This document shows positions 41,559 to 52,231 of a stretch of 64,000 bases of DNA, in pieces. Where the stretch lies: contig NZ_OY829944.1 in assembly GCF_963556105.2 (NCBI RefSeq), positions 812,501 through 876,500 on the forward strand, given 5' to 3'. The translations under genes and the position numbers were made by a program. The notes under the pieces were generated by a model. The model saw only the letters and a list, made by a program, of their open reading frames with translations, searched no databases and was not told where the DNA came from. The stretch's first letter is position 1. Each line of letters starts with the position of its first letter. Source of the stretch: an uncultured Tolumonas sp. Lineage in GTDB: Bacteria > Pseudomonadota > Gammaproteobacteria > Enterobacterales > Aeromonadaceae.

Positions 41559-41588
41559 AAAAATGCCAGACATCGTCTGGCATTTTTT
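41559..41588. terminator. Bidirectional terminator between purA and ispB
   Basis: atgccagac / gtctggcat stem of 9 bp with a 3-base loop, A-run on one side and six T on the other. Confidence 0.92.
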
Positions 41589-41614
41589 ATGGCCGATTAG
41601 GCCGTTAATTTGAA

Positions 41615-42586
41615 TTAAGCTTCGCGATGAACCGCTAAGTTAGCTAGCGCTTCTAACGCCGCCTTATAAGGTGAGTCAGGTAAAACAGTCAGCGCATTAA
41701 TTGCCTTCTGTGCTTCTTCTTCCGCCCGGCTTACTGTGTATTCGAGCGCTTTGGTTTGTGCCAAAATATCCAGAATTTCATCCAGATGTTCCATGCCGTC
41801 GCGTTCAGTGATGGCCTGTGCTATCCGTTTGCTTTGTTCTGGTGTGCCTTGCGCCATGGCATGGATCAGCGGCAACGTTGGTTTACCTTCCGCGAGATCA
41901 TCTCCCACGTTTTTACCCATAGCCTGACTGCTGGACGAGTAGTCCATCACATCATCAATTAACTGAAATGCTGTGCCCAGATATTTGCCATAATCACGCA
42001 ACGCCAGTTCTATGTGCTGTGGTTGATTGGCTAAGATTGCCGCACAATGAGTAGCTGCCTCAAACAGCTTGGCAGTTTTACAGTAAATGACCTGTAGGTA
42101 GTTATCTTCAGTGGTCGATGGGTCATTACAGTTCATTAACTGCATGACTTCACCCTCGGCAATCAGATTGGTCGCATCCGAGAGCAATTGCATCACCTGC
42201 ATATTGCCAAGCTCAACCATCATCTGAAAGGCGCGGGTATGTAAGAAATCACCGACCAGTACACTGGCGGCATTGCCAAATAATTGGTTGGCGGTATCGC
42301 GGCCACGGCGTAGTGCCGATTCATCCACGACATCATCATGTAGCAGTGTGGCGGTATGAATAAATTCGATAATGGTCGCCAGACGAATATGAGCGTCACC
42401 CTGATAATCTATCGCTCTGGCTGACAGTACCGCCAATAAAGGACGAACACGTTTACCGCCACCACTGATAATGTAATAGGCGAGCTGATTAACCAAAGCG
42501 ACATCCGATTGCAGTCGTTGATAAATCAGTTGATTTACCGCTTGCATATCGTCATCGGCGAGAGTGCGGATAACTTGTTGATCCAT
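41615..42586 (-). CDS. ispB: Octaprenyl diphosphate synthase
   Basis: A 323-residue trans-prenyltransferase making the C40 side chain of quinones from farnesyl and isopentenyl diphosphates. The first Asp-rich motif is LLHDDVVDESALRRG with the upstream GGKRVRP, and the second is FQLIDDVMDYSS. It is divergent from rplU across a 254-base gap, as in E. coli. Confidence 0.96.
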   Translation of the reverse strand: MDQQVIRTLADDDMQAVNQLIYQRLQSDVALVNQLAYYIISGGGKRVRPLLAVLSARAIDYQGDAHIRLATIIEFIHTATLLHDDVVDESALRRGRDTANQLFGNAASVLVGDFLHTRAFQMMVELGNMQVMQLLSDATNLIAEGEVMQLMNCNDPSTTEDNYLQVIYCKTAKLFEAATHCAAILANQPQHIELALRDYGKYLGTAFQLIDDVMDYSSSSQAMGKNVGDDLAEGKPTLPLIHAMAQGTPEQSKRIAQAITERDGMEHLDEILDILAQTKALEYTVSRAEEEAQKAINALTVLPDSPYKAALEALANLAVHREA

Positions 42587-42726
42587 GGGCGTTCTAAAAT
42601 GCTCTCGGGCTAGCGTGCAGGCTAAAGATTGTCGTTAATTCTACATGAAACAAATCCCAAGTGCAGTCTTTGGGCGGCATTCCTCCGCAGTATGACGCGA
42701 AATTACACAAGATAGTGATTTGCTTA

Positions 42727-42755
42727 TTGCGTAATGGGTGCAACTTGCGTAAAAT
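42727..42755 (+). promoter_or_regulatory. rplU-rpmA promoter
   Basis: TTGCGT (42727-42732) and TAAAAT (42750-42755) have a 17-base spacer, followed by a G+C-rich discriminator (ccgcggcc). Confidence 0.7.
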
Positions 42756-42786
42756 CCGCGGCCATTGTCATTAGGTTTAAGTGCAT

Positions 42787-42832
42787 CGGCGTTTTAAGCA
42801 AAACAGAATACGCCGTTATGCCGAATTCGGAG
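42787..42832 (+). promoter_or_regulatory. Hairpin-rich leader of rplU
   Basis: cggcgt (42787-42792) pairs with acgccg (42810-42815), and the 10-base palindrome ccgaattcgg (42821-42830) overlaps the Shine-Dalgarno sequence ggag. This could be an autoregulatory structure; no such motif is known to me for this group. Confidence 0.45.
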
Positions 42833-42840
42833 TTTTAAAC

Positions 42841-43152
42841 ATGTACGCGGTTATCCTAAGTGGTGGAAAACAGCATCGTGTAGCTGAAGGTCAGGTTTTG
42901 CGCCTGGAAAAACTGGAAGCTGCAACTGGTGCGGCCGTTGAATTTGATAAAGTGTTGATGGTTACTAATGGCGACGACGTTAAAGTTGGCGCACCTTATG
43001 TAGCTGGCGGCAAAGTGGTTGCTGAAGTTGTTGCTCACGGTCGCGGTGATAAAGTTCACATCGTGAAATTCCGTCGTCGTAAGCATCATCGTAAACAAGC
43101 TGGCCATCGTCAGTGGTTCACTGAAGTGAAAATCACTGCTATCAACGCGTAA
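42841..43152 (+). CDS. rplU: 50S ribosomal protein L21
   Basis: 103 residues from the ATG at 42841 ([20 protein letters not shown]). A GTG 60 bases upstream would add residues not found in L21. The C-terminal [22 protein letters not shown] is the rRNA-binding signature. It is first in the rplU-rpmA pair. Confidence 0.98.
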   Translation: MYAVILSGGKQHRVAEGQVLRLEKLEAATGAAVEFDKVLMVTNGDDVKVGAPYVAGGKVVAEVVAHGRGDKVHIVKFRRRKHHRKQAGHRQWFTEVKITAINA

Positions 43153-43169
43153 TTCAGGAGAGTTTTTAA

Positions 43170-43427
43170 ATGGCACATAAGAAAGCTGGCGGTTCCTCGC
43201 GCAACGGCCGTGACTCTGAAAGCAAACGCCTGGGTGTTAAACGTTTCGGTGGTGAAAGCGTACTGGCAGGTAGCATCATCGTTCGTCAACGTGGCACCAA
43301 GTTCCATGCTGGTGTGAACGTAGGTTGTGGTAAAGACCACACTCTGTTCGCAACTGCAACTGGTACTATCAAGTTTGAAGTTAAAGGTCCTAACAACCGT
43401 AAATATGTCAGCATCGTAGCTGAGTAA
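43170..43427 (+). CDS. rpmA: 50S ribosomal protein L27
   Basis: 85 residues with [22 protein letters not shown] and the glycine-rich [15 protein letters not shown] motif. Its N-terminal tail reaches the peptidyl-transferase centre. It starts 17 bases after rplU, with GGAGAG upstream. Confidence 0.98.
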   Translation: MAHKKAGGSSRNGRDSESKRLGVKRFGGESVLAGSIIVRQRGTKFHAGVNVGCGKDHTLFATATGTIKFEVKGPNNRKYVSIVAE

Positions 43428-43446
43428 TTTTAGCGTTGTCAGACAC

Positions 43447-43471
43447 AAGCCCTGCCGTATGGCGGGGCTTT
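43447..43471 (+). terminator. Terminator of rplU-rpmA
   Basis: aagccctgcc / ggcggggctt, a 10-bp stem with one G-U pair and a 4-base loop, then ttgtt. Confidence 0.75.
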
Positions 43472-43572
43472 GTTATTTGCGGCATTTAAAAACAGCGTAA
43501 TATCGATTTCTGCACAAGCCTGACCTCTGTCTGTTCTCTGTGAATATCATTATGGGGTAGGGTTTGTTCTCA

Positions 43573-44831
<1,259 letters not shown>

Positions 44832-44835
44832 TATT

Positions 44836-44862
44836 AATCCCTCACATTGTGAGGGATTTTTT
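44836..44862 (+). terminator. Terminator of obgE
   Basis: atccctcac / gtgagggat, a 9-bp stem with a 3-base loop and six T, starting five bases after the stop codon. Confidence 0.92.
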
Positions 44863-44878
44863 GTTTTTGAGGTCGTCA

Positions 44879-45955
44879 GTGTCTATATTTGCCAGCGCGT
44901 CACCATTTGAAATATTTATCTACCGCCACATTCGTATTATTCATGTCATCAAGATCTGCTTGGCCCTGTTAATTGCGCATTTGATCAATGCGGCTTTTCC
45001 GGTTCCTCATTTTGCGTGGACGTCGGTCACTATCGTGATCATTATGCTGACGTTACCTCAAGTCGGAGGCGCGCTAGAAAAATCTATTCAGCGAATTATT
45101 GGAACAGTTTTAGGTGCTTGTTACGCAATTGCTATTTTGTTGCTCACCAGTAACACGTGGCTGATTGCAATTTTGACCATGCTGGGAATTGCAGCTACCG
45201 CGTATCGGGCAACCAGTAAAATGGGTTATGCCTATCTGGTGGCCGGTTTTACGCTGATCATGGTGTTGGATGGGGGTAGCCAATCGTTCGAAGAGGCGTT
45301 ATGGCGTACAGGCACTATTTTGTTGGGGTGTGTCATTGCACTGCTAGTGTCACTGATAGTGCTACCTTTGCGCGCCAGAAATGAATGGCGTTGGCAGTTA
45401 GCTGAATCATTAAAGCGGATGGGGAAGATCTGGCAAGCCCATCTTTCGCCCAATGTAGTAAAGCCACTTGCCACTCGGGCCATGCTAAAGAGTGTTGAAC
45501 GAGCCATTCAGCGGCAAAAAGCGTTACATAAATCAGTTGTGTTGGAATCGAAGGTGTTACGTCATCACAGTGATGTCTTAGATGAATTAGTAGCAGCACA
45601 AAGCCGTTGTTTATTGCTGTTGGAATTGTTAGCCCAAACCCGCTGGGAAAGTAGCCGTAGTGCGTTAGTTATCCAAGATCTGTTTTCATTGGGTTTTGCT
45701 GGGCGCGAATTGGGTTTGGATCTACAGGCATTATCTCAATTTTGTGCCGGACATAGTGATTTGTTACCACCATCACGACAGGAGCTATTGGTTAGTTATA
45801 AAAAAGAAATCCAAACTACGTTGACTGAACAAAGCAGTTTTTCCCTGAATGCTAATGGCTATGCGTGGCTGGTTTATCAGGCTGGCATTCAGATGGAGCA
45901 TATCAATAGTTTGATCCGGCGCATTACTATGGTGACTGACCTCGAGCATGCATAA
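44879..45955 (+). CDS. FUSC family inner-membrane protein
   Basis: About 358 residues. I start it at the GTG at 44879 (MSIFASASPFEIF), with TGAGGT upstream, because an earlier GTG lies inside the obgE terminator. The N-terminal half has five to six hydrophobic helices (KICLALLIAHLINAAFP, FAWTSVTIVIIMLTLPQVGG, IIGTVLGACYAIAILLL), the FUSC/YccS/aromatic-acid exporter layout. The C-terminal half is a soluble helical domain with LRHHSDVLDELVAAQSRCLLLLE. Substrate and role are unknown; drug or aromatic acid export is the usual guess for the family. Confidence 0.8.
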   Translation: MSIFASASPFEIFIYRHIRIIHVIKICLALLIAHLINAAFPVPHFAWTSVTIVIIMLTLPQVGGALEKSIQRIIGTVLGACYAIAILLLTSNTWLIAILTMLGIAATAYRATSKMGYAYLVAGFTLIMVLDGGSQSFEEALWRTGTILLGCVIALLVSLIVLPLRARNEWRWQLAESLKRMGKIWQAHLSPNVVKPLATRAMLKSVERAIQRQKALHKSVVLESKVLRHHSDVLDELVAAQSRCLLLLELLAQTRWESSRSALVIQDLFSLGFAGRELGLDLQALSQFCAGHSDLLPPSRQELLVSYKKEIQTTLTEQSSFSLNANGYAWLVYQAGIQMEHINSLIRRITMVTDLEHA

Positions 45956-46041
45956 AAAACTGATTCGTGGCGATATAAGAAAATGATATAACTAGCGCTG
46001 TCTATATTTAACTATGCAATATAAAAGGCAGGAATCAGGGT

Positions 46042-46836
46042 ATGCAGGAGCAAGGAGTGCTGTTGTCCCGGGAAGAACAAACCAAGATAACCCGGGTGCT
46101 GGTGAGAACGGCACAAATGCTGGCGCAATGCGGTGCTGAAAGCCGTTTGATTGAACAAACGACATGTCGTGTTGGCGCTGCGTTGGGTGTTGAAAGTGTG
46201 GAAATGGCGATTTCCCCGAGTGCTGTTGTTTTAACAACACTAAATCATGGTTCTTGTATTACTACGACACGGCGTATACATGAGTTGGGTATTAACATGC
46301 ATGTTCTGTGTGCTATCCAACGGATCTGTATTCTGTGTGAAAAACGGCTGCTGACGACAGCCGACGATGTCAATAAACACTTAACCGAGATTAAACCGTT
46401 TCGATATAACCGCTGGTTAGTGGTGTTTATGATTGGTTTATCATGTGGCGCATTTAGTCTGTTATTTGGCGGTGATTGGCCAGTCTTTTTTACCACCTGC
46501 ACAGCATCTGCTGTGGGTATGTTTGTTCGTCAGGAAATTGCGCATCGTCATTTCAGTCCATTAATTAATTTTGCTACAACAGCATTTATTGCAACCTCAA
46601 TCGCCAGTATGGCAACCGTCTATCACTGGGGTGAACAACCATATCTGGCGATGGCGGCCTGTGTCTTGTTGCTGGTACCCGGTTTCCCGTTAGTGAATGC
46701 CTTATTTGATATGGTTAAAGGGTATTTTAATATGGGGCTGGCTCGGTGGGGCACGGCTACCTTGTTAACATTAAGCGCTACTGCTGGAATTGTTTTGGCA
46801 ATGAAATTAACGGGTGTATGGGGATGGAATCCATAA
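46042..46836 (+). CDS. Threonine/serine exporter family protein, YjjP type
   Basis: A 264-residue protein of the ThrE/DUF1212 family. A soluble N-terminal region (AQMLAQCGAESRLIEQTTCRVGAALG) is followed by about five membrane helices (LVVFMIGLSCGAFSLLFGG, MAACVLLLVPGFPLVNALFDMVKG). It works with the small YjjB-type partner encoded immediately downstream (TAATG overlap). The E. coli YjjPB pair has been reported to export succinate, so a link to the frd operon's product is possible but unproven. Confidence 0.87.
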   Translation: MQEQGVLLSREEQTKITRVLVRTAQMLAQCGAESRLIEQTTCRVGAALGVESVEMAISPSAVVLTTLNHGSCITTTRRIHELGINMHVLCAIQRICILCEKRLLTTADDVNKHLTEIKPFRYNRWLVVFMIGLSCGAFSLLFGGDWPVFFTTCTASAVGMFVRQEIAHRHFSPLINFATTAFIATSIASMATVYHWGEQPYLAMAACVLLLVPGFPLVNALFDMVKGYFNMGLARWGTATLLTLSATAGIVLAMKLTGVWGWNP

Positions 46837-47300
46837 TGGAATTGTTACAGGCAATTGTATTTGAAGCTTTTTGGTCCGCAATTCCAGCCGTTGGTTTTGC
46901 GATGATTTTTGCAGTTCCGCCCCGGATGCTAAAATATTGTGCCGCCGGTGGGGCTTTCGCACGTAGCTTGCGAATGTTGCAAATCCATTTTGGTATGCCT
47001 ATTGAGTGGGCGACCTTTATTACGACTACACTGGTGGGCTTAATTTTTGTTTATGTTTCTCGCCGCTTGTTAGCCCCTCGTCCTGTTTTTACCGTCGCGA
47101 GTATTATTCCGATGATCCCAGGTAAATCAGCATTTAACACCATTATTGCGGTGTTAAGTATGAACAGTGGTGGTGTAACAGAAAAGTTATTGCAAGCCAG
47201 TATCGAGAATGGTTTGAAAACATTGTTTATCTTGTTTGCTCTTTGTTTTGGGCTGGCAGTACCCTCTTTATTTATTTATCGAAACAGGCCGATTGTATAA
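46836..47300 (+). CDS. Threonine/serine exporter family protein, YjjB type
   Basis: 154 residues from the ATG at 46836, which overlaps the preceding stop by one base. Four membrane helices are visible (AIPAVGFAMIFAVPPRML, FITTTLVGLIFVYVSRRL, FTVASIIPMIPGKSAFNT, LFILFALCFGLAVPSLFI). The IPMIPG motif is the family signature. It pairs with the YjjP-type gene just upstream. folA starts four bases after its stop. Confidence 0.87.
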   Translation: MELLQAIVFEAFWSAIPAVGFAMIFAVPPRMLKYCAAGGAFARSLRMLQIHFGMPIEWATFITTTLVGLIFVYVSRRLLAPRPVFTVASIIPMIPGKSAFNTIIAVLSMNSGGVTEKLLQASIENGLKTLFILFALCFGLAVPSLFIYRNRPIV

Positions 47301-47304
47301 CGTT

Positions 47305-47796
47305 ATGTTGATCTCTTTAATTGTGGCGATGGCAGAAAATCGCGTGATTGGCCGGGGTAATCAGATGCCTTGGCATTTGCCGGCTGATTTACGGCATTTT
47401 AAAAGTGTAACGTTGGGTAAACCTGTGATCATGGGTCGCAAGACTTTTGAGTCGATTGGGCGACCATTACCGGGACGCCGTAATGTGGTGATCAGCCGTA
47501 ATCTTGATTGGTGTGCTGAAGGTGTTGAAAGTGTCTCAAGTCTAGATGCCGCACTGGCATTGGTACAGGATGCGGATGAAGTGATGATCATCGGTGGTGG
47601 CCAGTTATATCGAGAAGCCCTGCCGTTGGCGCAACGCTTATATTTGACTCATATTGCGTTGACGGTGACGGATGCTGATACCTGGTTTCCTGATTATTCA
47701 CAATATCAATGGCAGCTGCGGGGAGAAGAGTTACATGATCCCGATGAGAAAAACCCGTATTACTATCGGTTTGAAACATTAGATCGCGGTATTTAA
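47305..47796 (+). CDS. folA: Dihydrofolate reductase
   Basis: A 163-residue NADPH-dependent enzyme making tetrahydrofolate. It starts at the ATG at 47305; a longer upstream frame lies in yjjB. It has LIVAMAENRVIGRGNQMPWHLPADLRHFK with the catalytic acid Asp27 equivalent, VIMGRKTFESIGRPLPGR and IIGGGQLYREALPLA. No clear Shine-Dalgarno precedes it, so translation may be coupled to yjjB. It is convergent with apaH, as in E. coli. Confidence 0.97.
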   Translation: MLISLIVAMAENRVIGRGNQMPWHLPADLRHFKSVTLGKPVIMGRKTFESIGRPLPGRRNVVISRNLDWCAEGVESVSSLDAALALVQDADEVMIIGGGQLYREALPLAQRLYLTHIALTVTDADTWFPDYSQYQWQLRGEELHDPDEKNPYYYRFETLDRGI

Positions 47797-47820
47797 ACAA
47801 AACAATACAACACATTTAAG

Positions 47821-47848
47821 AAGACCCGGGATCACCGGGTCTTTTTTT
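47821..47848. terminator. Bidirectional terminator between folA and apaH
   Basis: aagacccgg / ccgggtctt stem of 9 bp with a 5-base loop and seven T. It touches the apaH stop codon. Confidence 0.9.
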
Positions 47849-48674
47849 ATTCACCGCTGGAGTAAACCGGGCAGTTCAGACTGAACATGGCATTATCTTC
47901 CCAACGCCATAACGTCAATTGATTGCCCCAGACACAGCCTGTATCCAACGCTTTGATCTTCGGTAATGGGCATTTTCCCATCAACGCTGCCCAGTGCCCA
48001 AACACCAAATGTGGTTCATCGGCATCCGCTTTTCGTACCTCAAACCAAGGCGCCAGCTGATCCGGTTTATCGGCAGGCGACTCTTTACATTTAAACTCTA
48101 AACTACCGTCATTGCGGCAAAAGCGCATACGGGTAAAGCTATTGATGATGTAACGCCAGCGAGGTAAACCAGTCAAGCGCGGGTCCCAGTGTGATGGTTC
48201 TTCACCATACATATGGCCGAGCAACCAGGTACCTTGGTCGCTGCGCAACAATGTTTCGACTTCTCGCGCGCAATGTCGCGCGGTTGCCAGATCCCATTGT
48301 GGAGATAAACCTGCGTGTGTCATCATTACTGGTAAAGTCGGGTGCTCTGCCATGATAGGGCGGTTTTGCAGCCAATGTATTAATTCATGCCGGTCGGGTG
48401 CCGTGAGAATATTTTCTGTTTTATCTTTTTTCTTTGGCAATGCATGTCCGGCGGCGACCGCCAGCAAGTTCAAATCATGATTACCTAACACTGTTGTGGC
48501 GCGATCGCCTAAGCTGTACACAAAACGCAACACGTCCAGTGATTGTGGCCCTCGGGCGACCAGATCACCGGTTAACCACAATTCATCCTGCTGGGCATTA
48601 AATTGCGCCAGATCCAGCAATTGCTGTAATTCAGCGTAACATCCCTGGACGTCGCCAACAAAATAGGTTGCCAT
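47847..48674 (-). CDS. apaH: Bis(5'-nucleosyl)-tetraphosphatase, symmetrical
   Basis: A 275-residue metallophosphatase splitting Ap4A into two ADP; in E. coli it also removes Np4 caps from RNA. Motifs are YFVGDVQGCYAELQQLL, LTGDLVARGPQSLDVL, VLGNHDLNLLAV and MMTHAGLSPQWD. It is the last gene of the lptD-surA-pdxA-rsmA-apaG-apaH series, with a 62-base gap after apaG. Confidence 0.97.
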   Translation of the reverse strand: MATYFVGDVQGCYAELQQLLDLAQFNAQQDELWLTGDLVARGPQSLDVLRFVYSLGDRATTVLGNHDLNLLAVAAGHALPKKKDKTENILTAPDRHELIHWLQNRPIMAEHPTLPVMMTHAGLSPQWDLATARHCAREVETLLRSDQGTWLLGHMYGEEPSHWDPRLTGLPRWRYIINSFTRMRFCRNDGSLEFKCKESPADKPDQLAPWFEVRKADADEPHLVFGHWAALMGKCPLPKIKALDTGCVWGNQLTLWRWEDNAMFSLNCPVYSSGE

Positions 48675-48736
48675 ACTTCAACACTCTACTTAGCAGGTTT
48701 AATAAATTATCTCATATAGATGGGATAACACATGAT

Positions 48737-49108
48737 TCAGTTGATGAGATGAGGAATTGCCAACGCAAAAGGCGGAATACTCACTTCAAACAGCTGTTCG
48801 TTGTATTTGTTTTGAAAGGTATAGCTACCACGCATACAGCCAAACGGTGTTTTTAGCTGTATGTTGCTTTGATAGGTATAAGATTGGCCCGCGGCTATGA
48901 TCGGCTGTTGCCCGACCACGCCTTGTCCTTGCACTTCTGTCTGTTGGCCATTGGCATCACTGATCAGCCAGTGGCGGTCCATCAACTGCACATCATCGCC
49001 TGATTGGTTATGAATAGTAATTTCATAACCAAAGGCATACAGCGCATCATCTGGATCTGATTGTTCAGCAAGATAAAAGGGACGCGGTGTGATTTGTATG
49101 CCCGGCAT
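48737..49108 (-). CDS. apaG: ApaG family protein
   Basis: A 123-residue single immunoglobulin-like beta domain (ApaG/DUF525). It includes YAFGYEITIHNQSGDDVQLMDRHWLISDANGQ and the conserved GQGVVGQQPIIAAGQSYTYQS. The biochemical role is poorly known; it is conserved next to apaH and rsmA. It starts nine bases after the rsmA stop. Confidence 0.95.
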   Translation of the reverse strand: MPGIQITPRPFYLAEQSDPDDALYAFGYEITIHNQSGDDVQLMDRHWLISDANGQQTEVQGQGVVGQQPIIAAGQSYTYQSNIQLKTPFGCMRGSYTFQNKYNEQLFEVSIPPFALAIPHLIN

Positions 49109-49117
49109 AATGCATCC

Positions 49118-49924
49118 TTAGCGATGGGTTGTCAGCCAGTTAGCAATACTGACAAATTGCGCTAACGTCAAGTTTTCTGGGCGCAGGTTTGGATCAATAT
49201 TGAGCTCTTCTAATTGTTCGGCCGTAATAAAGTTGCGGAAACTGTTACGAATAGTTTTGCGACGCTGACCAAAACCTTCCTGACAAACACGTTGCAAATC
49301 TGCAACGTCAAGTGCTTCGTAAGGGCGTTTAGGCCATGGAGCCAGACGTACAACAGCCGAGTCTACTTTAGGCGCTGGTTTAAACGCGTGTGGGCCTACT
49401 TCCAACACCGGTGACACTTGGCAGTAATACTGTGTCATTACCGTCAGACGACCATAATCCTTACTATTCGGACCCGCTGCCAGACGCTCTACCACCTCTT
49501 TTTGCAGCATGAAATACATGTCCGTAATATGCTGGGATTTTTCCAACAGATGAAAGATCAGCGGTGTAGATATGTTGTAAGGCAGATTACCGAAGATCCG
49601 CAATGGACGATCGGGTTGTGCCAGTTCGTCAAAATCAAATTTCATCGCATCAGCTTCATGCACGATCAATTTGTCTTTCAGGCGTGGGTGTTCGCGCAGA
49701 CGAGCGGCTAAGTCACGGTCGAGTTCAACGACATGCATTTTATCAACCTGATCACATACAGGTTCAGTTAACGCGCCAAGACCAGGACCAATCTCAACTA
49801 ATACGTCGTTCTGACGTGGTGCTATTGCCGAGACAATGGCATCAATGGTGTATTGATCGTGTAGGAAGTTTTGGCCAAAACGTTTACGTGCGCGGTGACC
49901 GAGGTGAACATTGTCGTTAATCAT
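49118..49924 (-). CDS. rsmA: 16S rRNA (adenine1518/1519-N6)-dimethyltransferase
   Basis: 268 residues (KsgA). It dimethylates two adenosines in helix 45 of 16S rRNA. SAM motif I is [14 protein letters not shown], motif IV is [15 protein letters not shown], and the N-terminal [10 protein letters not shown] is conserved. The start overlaps the pdxA stop (ATGA). Confidence 0.97.
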   Translation of the reverse strand: MINDNVHLGHRARKRFGQNFLHDQYTIDAIVSAIAPRQNDVLVEIGPGLGALTEPVCDQVDKMHVVELDRDLAARLREHPRLKDKLIVHEADAMKFDFDELAQPDRPLRIFGNLPYNISTPLIFHLLEKSQHITDMYFMLQKEVVERLAAGPNSKDYGRLTVMTQYYCQVSPVLEVGPHAFKPAPKVDSAVVRLAPWPKRPYEALDVADLQRVCQEGFGQRRKTIRNSFRNFITAEQLEELNIDPNLRPENLTLAQFVSIANWLTTHR

Positions 49925-50910
49925 TGTTTATGAGATACCATTGAAATCGCTTGATGTAGTGCGGTTAGCAGGCTGCCATTATGGCTTTTACCACTGCCGG
50001 CTAATTCGAGAGCTGTGCCGTGATCGACTGAGGTACGAATAAACGGTAACCCCAGTGTGATATTGACGGCACGGCCAAATCCTTTGTATTTGAGCACCGG
50101 TAAGCCTTGATCGTGATACATGGCTAATACGGCATCGGCGCGTTGCAGATATTTATCCTGAAATAAGGTGTCGGCTGGTAGTGGGCCTTCCAGTGAATAC
50201 CCTTGGTTTCGTAACGTAGCCAAAACTGGCTCGATAACATCGATCTCTTCACGTCCCATATGGCCGCCTTCACCCGCATGCGGGTTGAGGCCACAAACCA
50301 GAATATGTGGTCTTGCGATACCAAATTGTGTTTGCAGATCATGCTGCAGTATCTCAAGGGTGCGCGTTAAGTTTGCGGTGGTGATGGCGTCAGCAACATC
50401 GCGCAACGGTAGATGCGTTGTTGCCAGCGCAACCCGTAATCCGTCAGTAGCCAGCATCATGACCACCTGTTCCACACCGGCTTGTTCTGCAAAGAACTCG
50501 GTATGCCCGCTAAATGGCACACCGGCTTCATTGATGACACCTTTATGCACCGGACCAGTCACAAGTGCGGCAAATTCTCCGTTCAGGCAGCCTTCTGCGG
50601 CGCGTTGTAAGGTCGCCAACACGTAATGGCCATTTTGTTTATCCAGCTGCCCGGCAGTGACTGGAACAGACAGCAAAACAGGGCAGATGGTCAGCACGCC
50701 TTGTGGCTGGGCTTGTGCTGGTTGGTTTGCATCATATGGGCGAATGGTGATCTGTTTGCCTAACTCTTCTGCACGTTGTTGCAACAGCGTCGGATCGGCA
50801 ACAATGACCAGTTCAACCGGCCATGCTTGTTCAGTCAACGTCAGCACGAGATCCGGGCCGATCCCTGCTGGTTCACCCGGTGTAATGACAATACGGGGAA
50901 TCAACGGCAT
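49921..50910 (-). CDS. pdxA: 4-hydroxythreonine-4-phosphate dehydrogenase
   Basis: A 329-residue NAD-dependent enzyme of pyridoxal phosphate synthesis. It begins [19 protein letters not shown]. Metal-binding histidines are in [34 protein letters not shown] and [13 protein letters not shown]. It is coupled on both sides: one base overlaps surA, and four bases overlap rsmA. Confidence 0.97.
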   Translation of the reverse strand: MPLIPRIVITPGEPAGIGPDLVLTLTEQAWPVELVIVADPTLLQQRAEELGKQITIRPYDANQPAQAQPQGVLTICPVLLSVPVTAGQLDKQNGHYVLATLQRAAEGCLNGEFAALVTGPVHKGVINEAGVPFSGHTEFFAEQAGVEQVVMMLATDGLRVALATTHLPLRDVADAITTANLTRTLEILQHDLQTQFGIARPHILVCGLNPHAGEGGHMGREEIDVIEPVLATLRNQGYSLEGPLPADTLFQDKYLQRADAVLAMYHDQGLPVLKYKGFGRAVNITLGLPFIRTSVDHGTALELAGSGKSHNGSLLTALHQAISMVSHKQ

Positions 50911-52217
50911 CAGTTATTGCTCCCGTCCATGATCTGGATAAATGCTTCATCACGCAGTTCATCAATCCAGGTTTGTGCCTCTTCGGCAAAACGACGGTTG
51001 TAGATCAGTTGATATGCACGGTTTTCCAGTGCTTCCGGTGTATTGGCTAAACTACGGCGCCCTTCGACCTGAACAATATGCCAGCCGTGCATGGTTTTGA
51101 ATGGTTGGCTGAATTGACCAATCGGTAGTTTTTTCACCATATCGCGGAATTCTGGCACATACATATCCGGATTCGCCCAACCTAGTTCCCCGCCTTTAGT
51201 GGCAGAACCTGTATCGTCAGAATATTTCTCGGCTAATTTTGCAAAAGAAGCCTTACCGGATTGAATGTCACGCAGGAAACCTTTCAGCATCTGTTCTGCT
51301 TTTTCATCGCTCAGGATGACTGACGTTTTGATCAGAATATGGCGGGCGTTGGCTTCCTGTAGTTCGATGGCTTGTTGTCCTTGCACATCTTTAACATGGA
51401 TAATATGCAAACCTGCACCAGAACGTAATGGACCAATAAATTGGTCTTTATGCGCGCCATTGACTGCTTCAGCCATCAATGACGGCATTTCTTCTACCGT
51501 CATCCAGCCCCAGTCTCCGCCGTCTAATGCTTTATTATCTGAGCTTTCGGCAACCGCAATCTGGTGGAAATCAGTACCTTTTTTCAGTTGTTGTAACAAC
51601 TGTTTGGCTTTTTCGGCTACCCGTTGTTGTTCGGCCCGATCGGCATCAGACGGTAAACTTAGTAATATGTGTTCAATATGAAAACGTTGTCCTTTGCTGC
51701 CTTGTTCACTGATCAGCTTGGCCAGCTGTTTGACTTCCTGATCCGTAATATTGATTCGCTGACGTAATTGATTACGGCGAACTTCCGAGATCAACATCTC
51801 TTTACGTACGGTTTCCCGAAATTCGGCAGGGGTTAAACCTTCGCGTTCGGCCTGAGCTTGCATGCTGGCAACTGTTTGGCCTTTTTCTGCTGCAACGGAA
51901 GACAGTGCCTGATCCAGTTGTGTATCGCCAATTCGCAGCCCTTGTCGTTCTGCTTGTTGCAGGATCAGGCTGTCTTCAATCAAACGATCTAATACTTGTT
52001 TATGCAGTTGGCTATAGGGTGGCAAACTTTGGTGTTGTTCCGTCGCATCGGTTTGTACTTTATGTATCAGTCGATCCAGTTCGCTTTGCAACACTACGTC
52101 TTTATTCACAATCGCAATCACGTTGTCGAGTGATTGCGTAACAGCCTGAGCGCATAGTGGCAGGGCGAACAACACGCCAGCCAATAACCATTTCGGTGAA
52201 AGTTGTTTTAACTGCAT
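50910..52217 (-). CDS. surA: Periplasmic chaperone and peptidyl-prolyl isomerase SurA
   Basis: 435 residues. A signal peptide ([16 protein letters not shown]) precedes the helical N-terminal chaperone domain ([19 protein letters not shown]). Two parvulin domains follow, one with [19 protein letters not shown] and one with [19 protein letters not shown]. It escorts outer-membrane proteins such as LptD, encoded immediately upstream, to the BAM complex. Confidence 0.97.
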   Translation of the reverse strand: MQLKQLSPKWLLAGVLFALPLCAQAVTQSLDNVIAIVNKDVVLQSELDRLIHKVQTDATEQHQSLPPYSQLHKQVLDRLIEDSLILQQAERQGLRIGDTQLDQALSSVAAEKGQTVASMQAQAEREGLTPAEFRETVRKEMLISEVRRNQLRQRINITDQEVKQLAKLISEQGSKGQRFHIEHILLSLPSDADRAEQQRVAEKAKQLLQQLKKGTDFHQIAVAESSDNKALDGGDWGWMTVEEMPSLMAEAVNGAHKDQFIGPLRSGAGLHIIHVKDVQGQQAIELQEANARHILIKTSVILSDEKAEQMLKGFLRDIQSGKASFAKLAEKYSDDTGSATKGGELGWANPDMYVPEFRDMVKKLPIGQFSQPFKTMHGWHIVQVEGRRSLANTPEALENRAYQLIYNRRFAEEAQTWIDELRDEAFIQIMDGSNN

Positions 52218-52231
52218 GAAAGATACCTTGC

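Noticed and set aside
44849-44878. Earlier GTG start for the FUSC protein
   Set aside because: It lies within the obgE terminator stem and lacks a ribosome-binding site; the GTG at 44879 follows TGAGGT.
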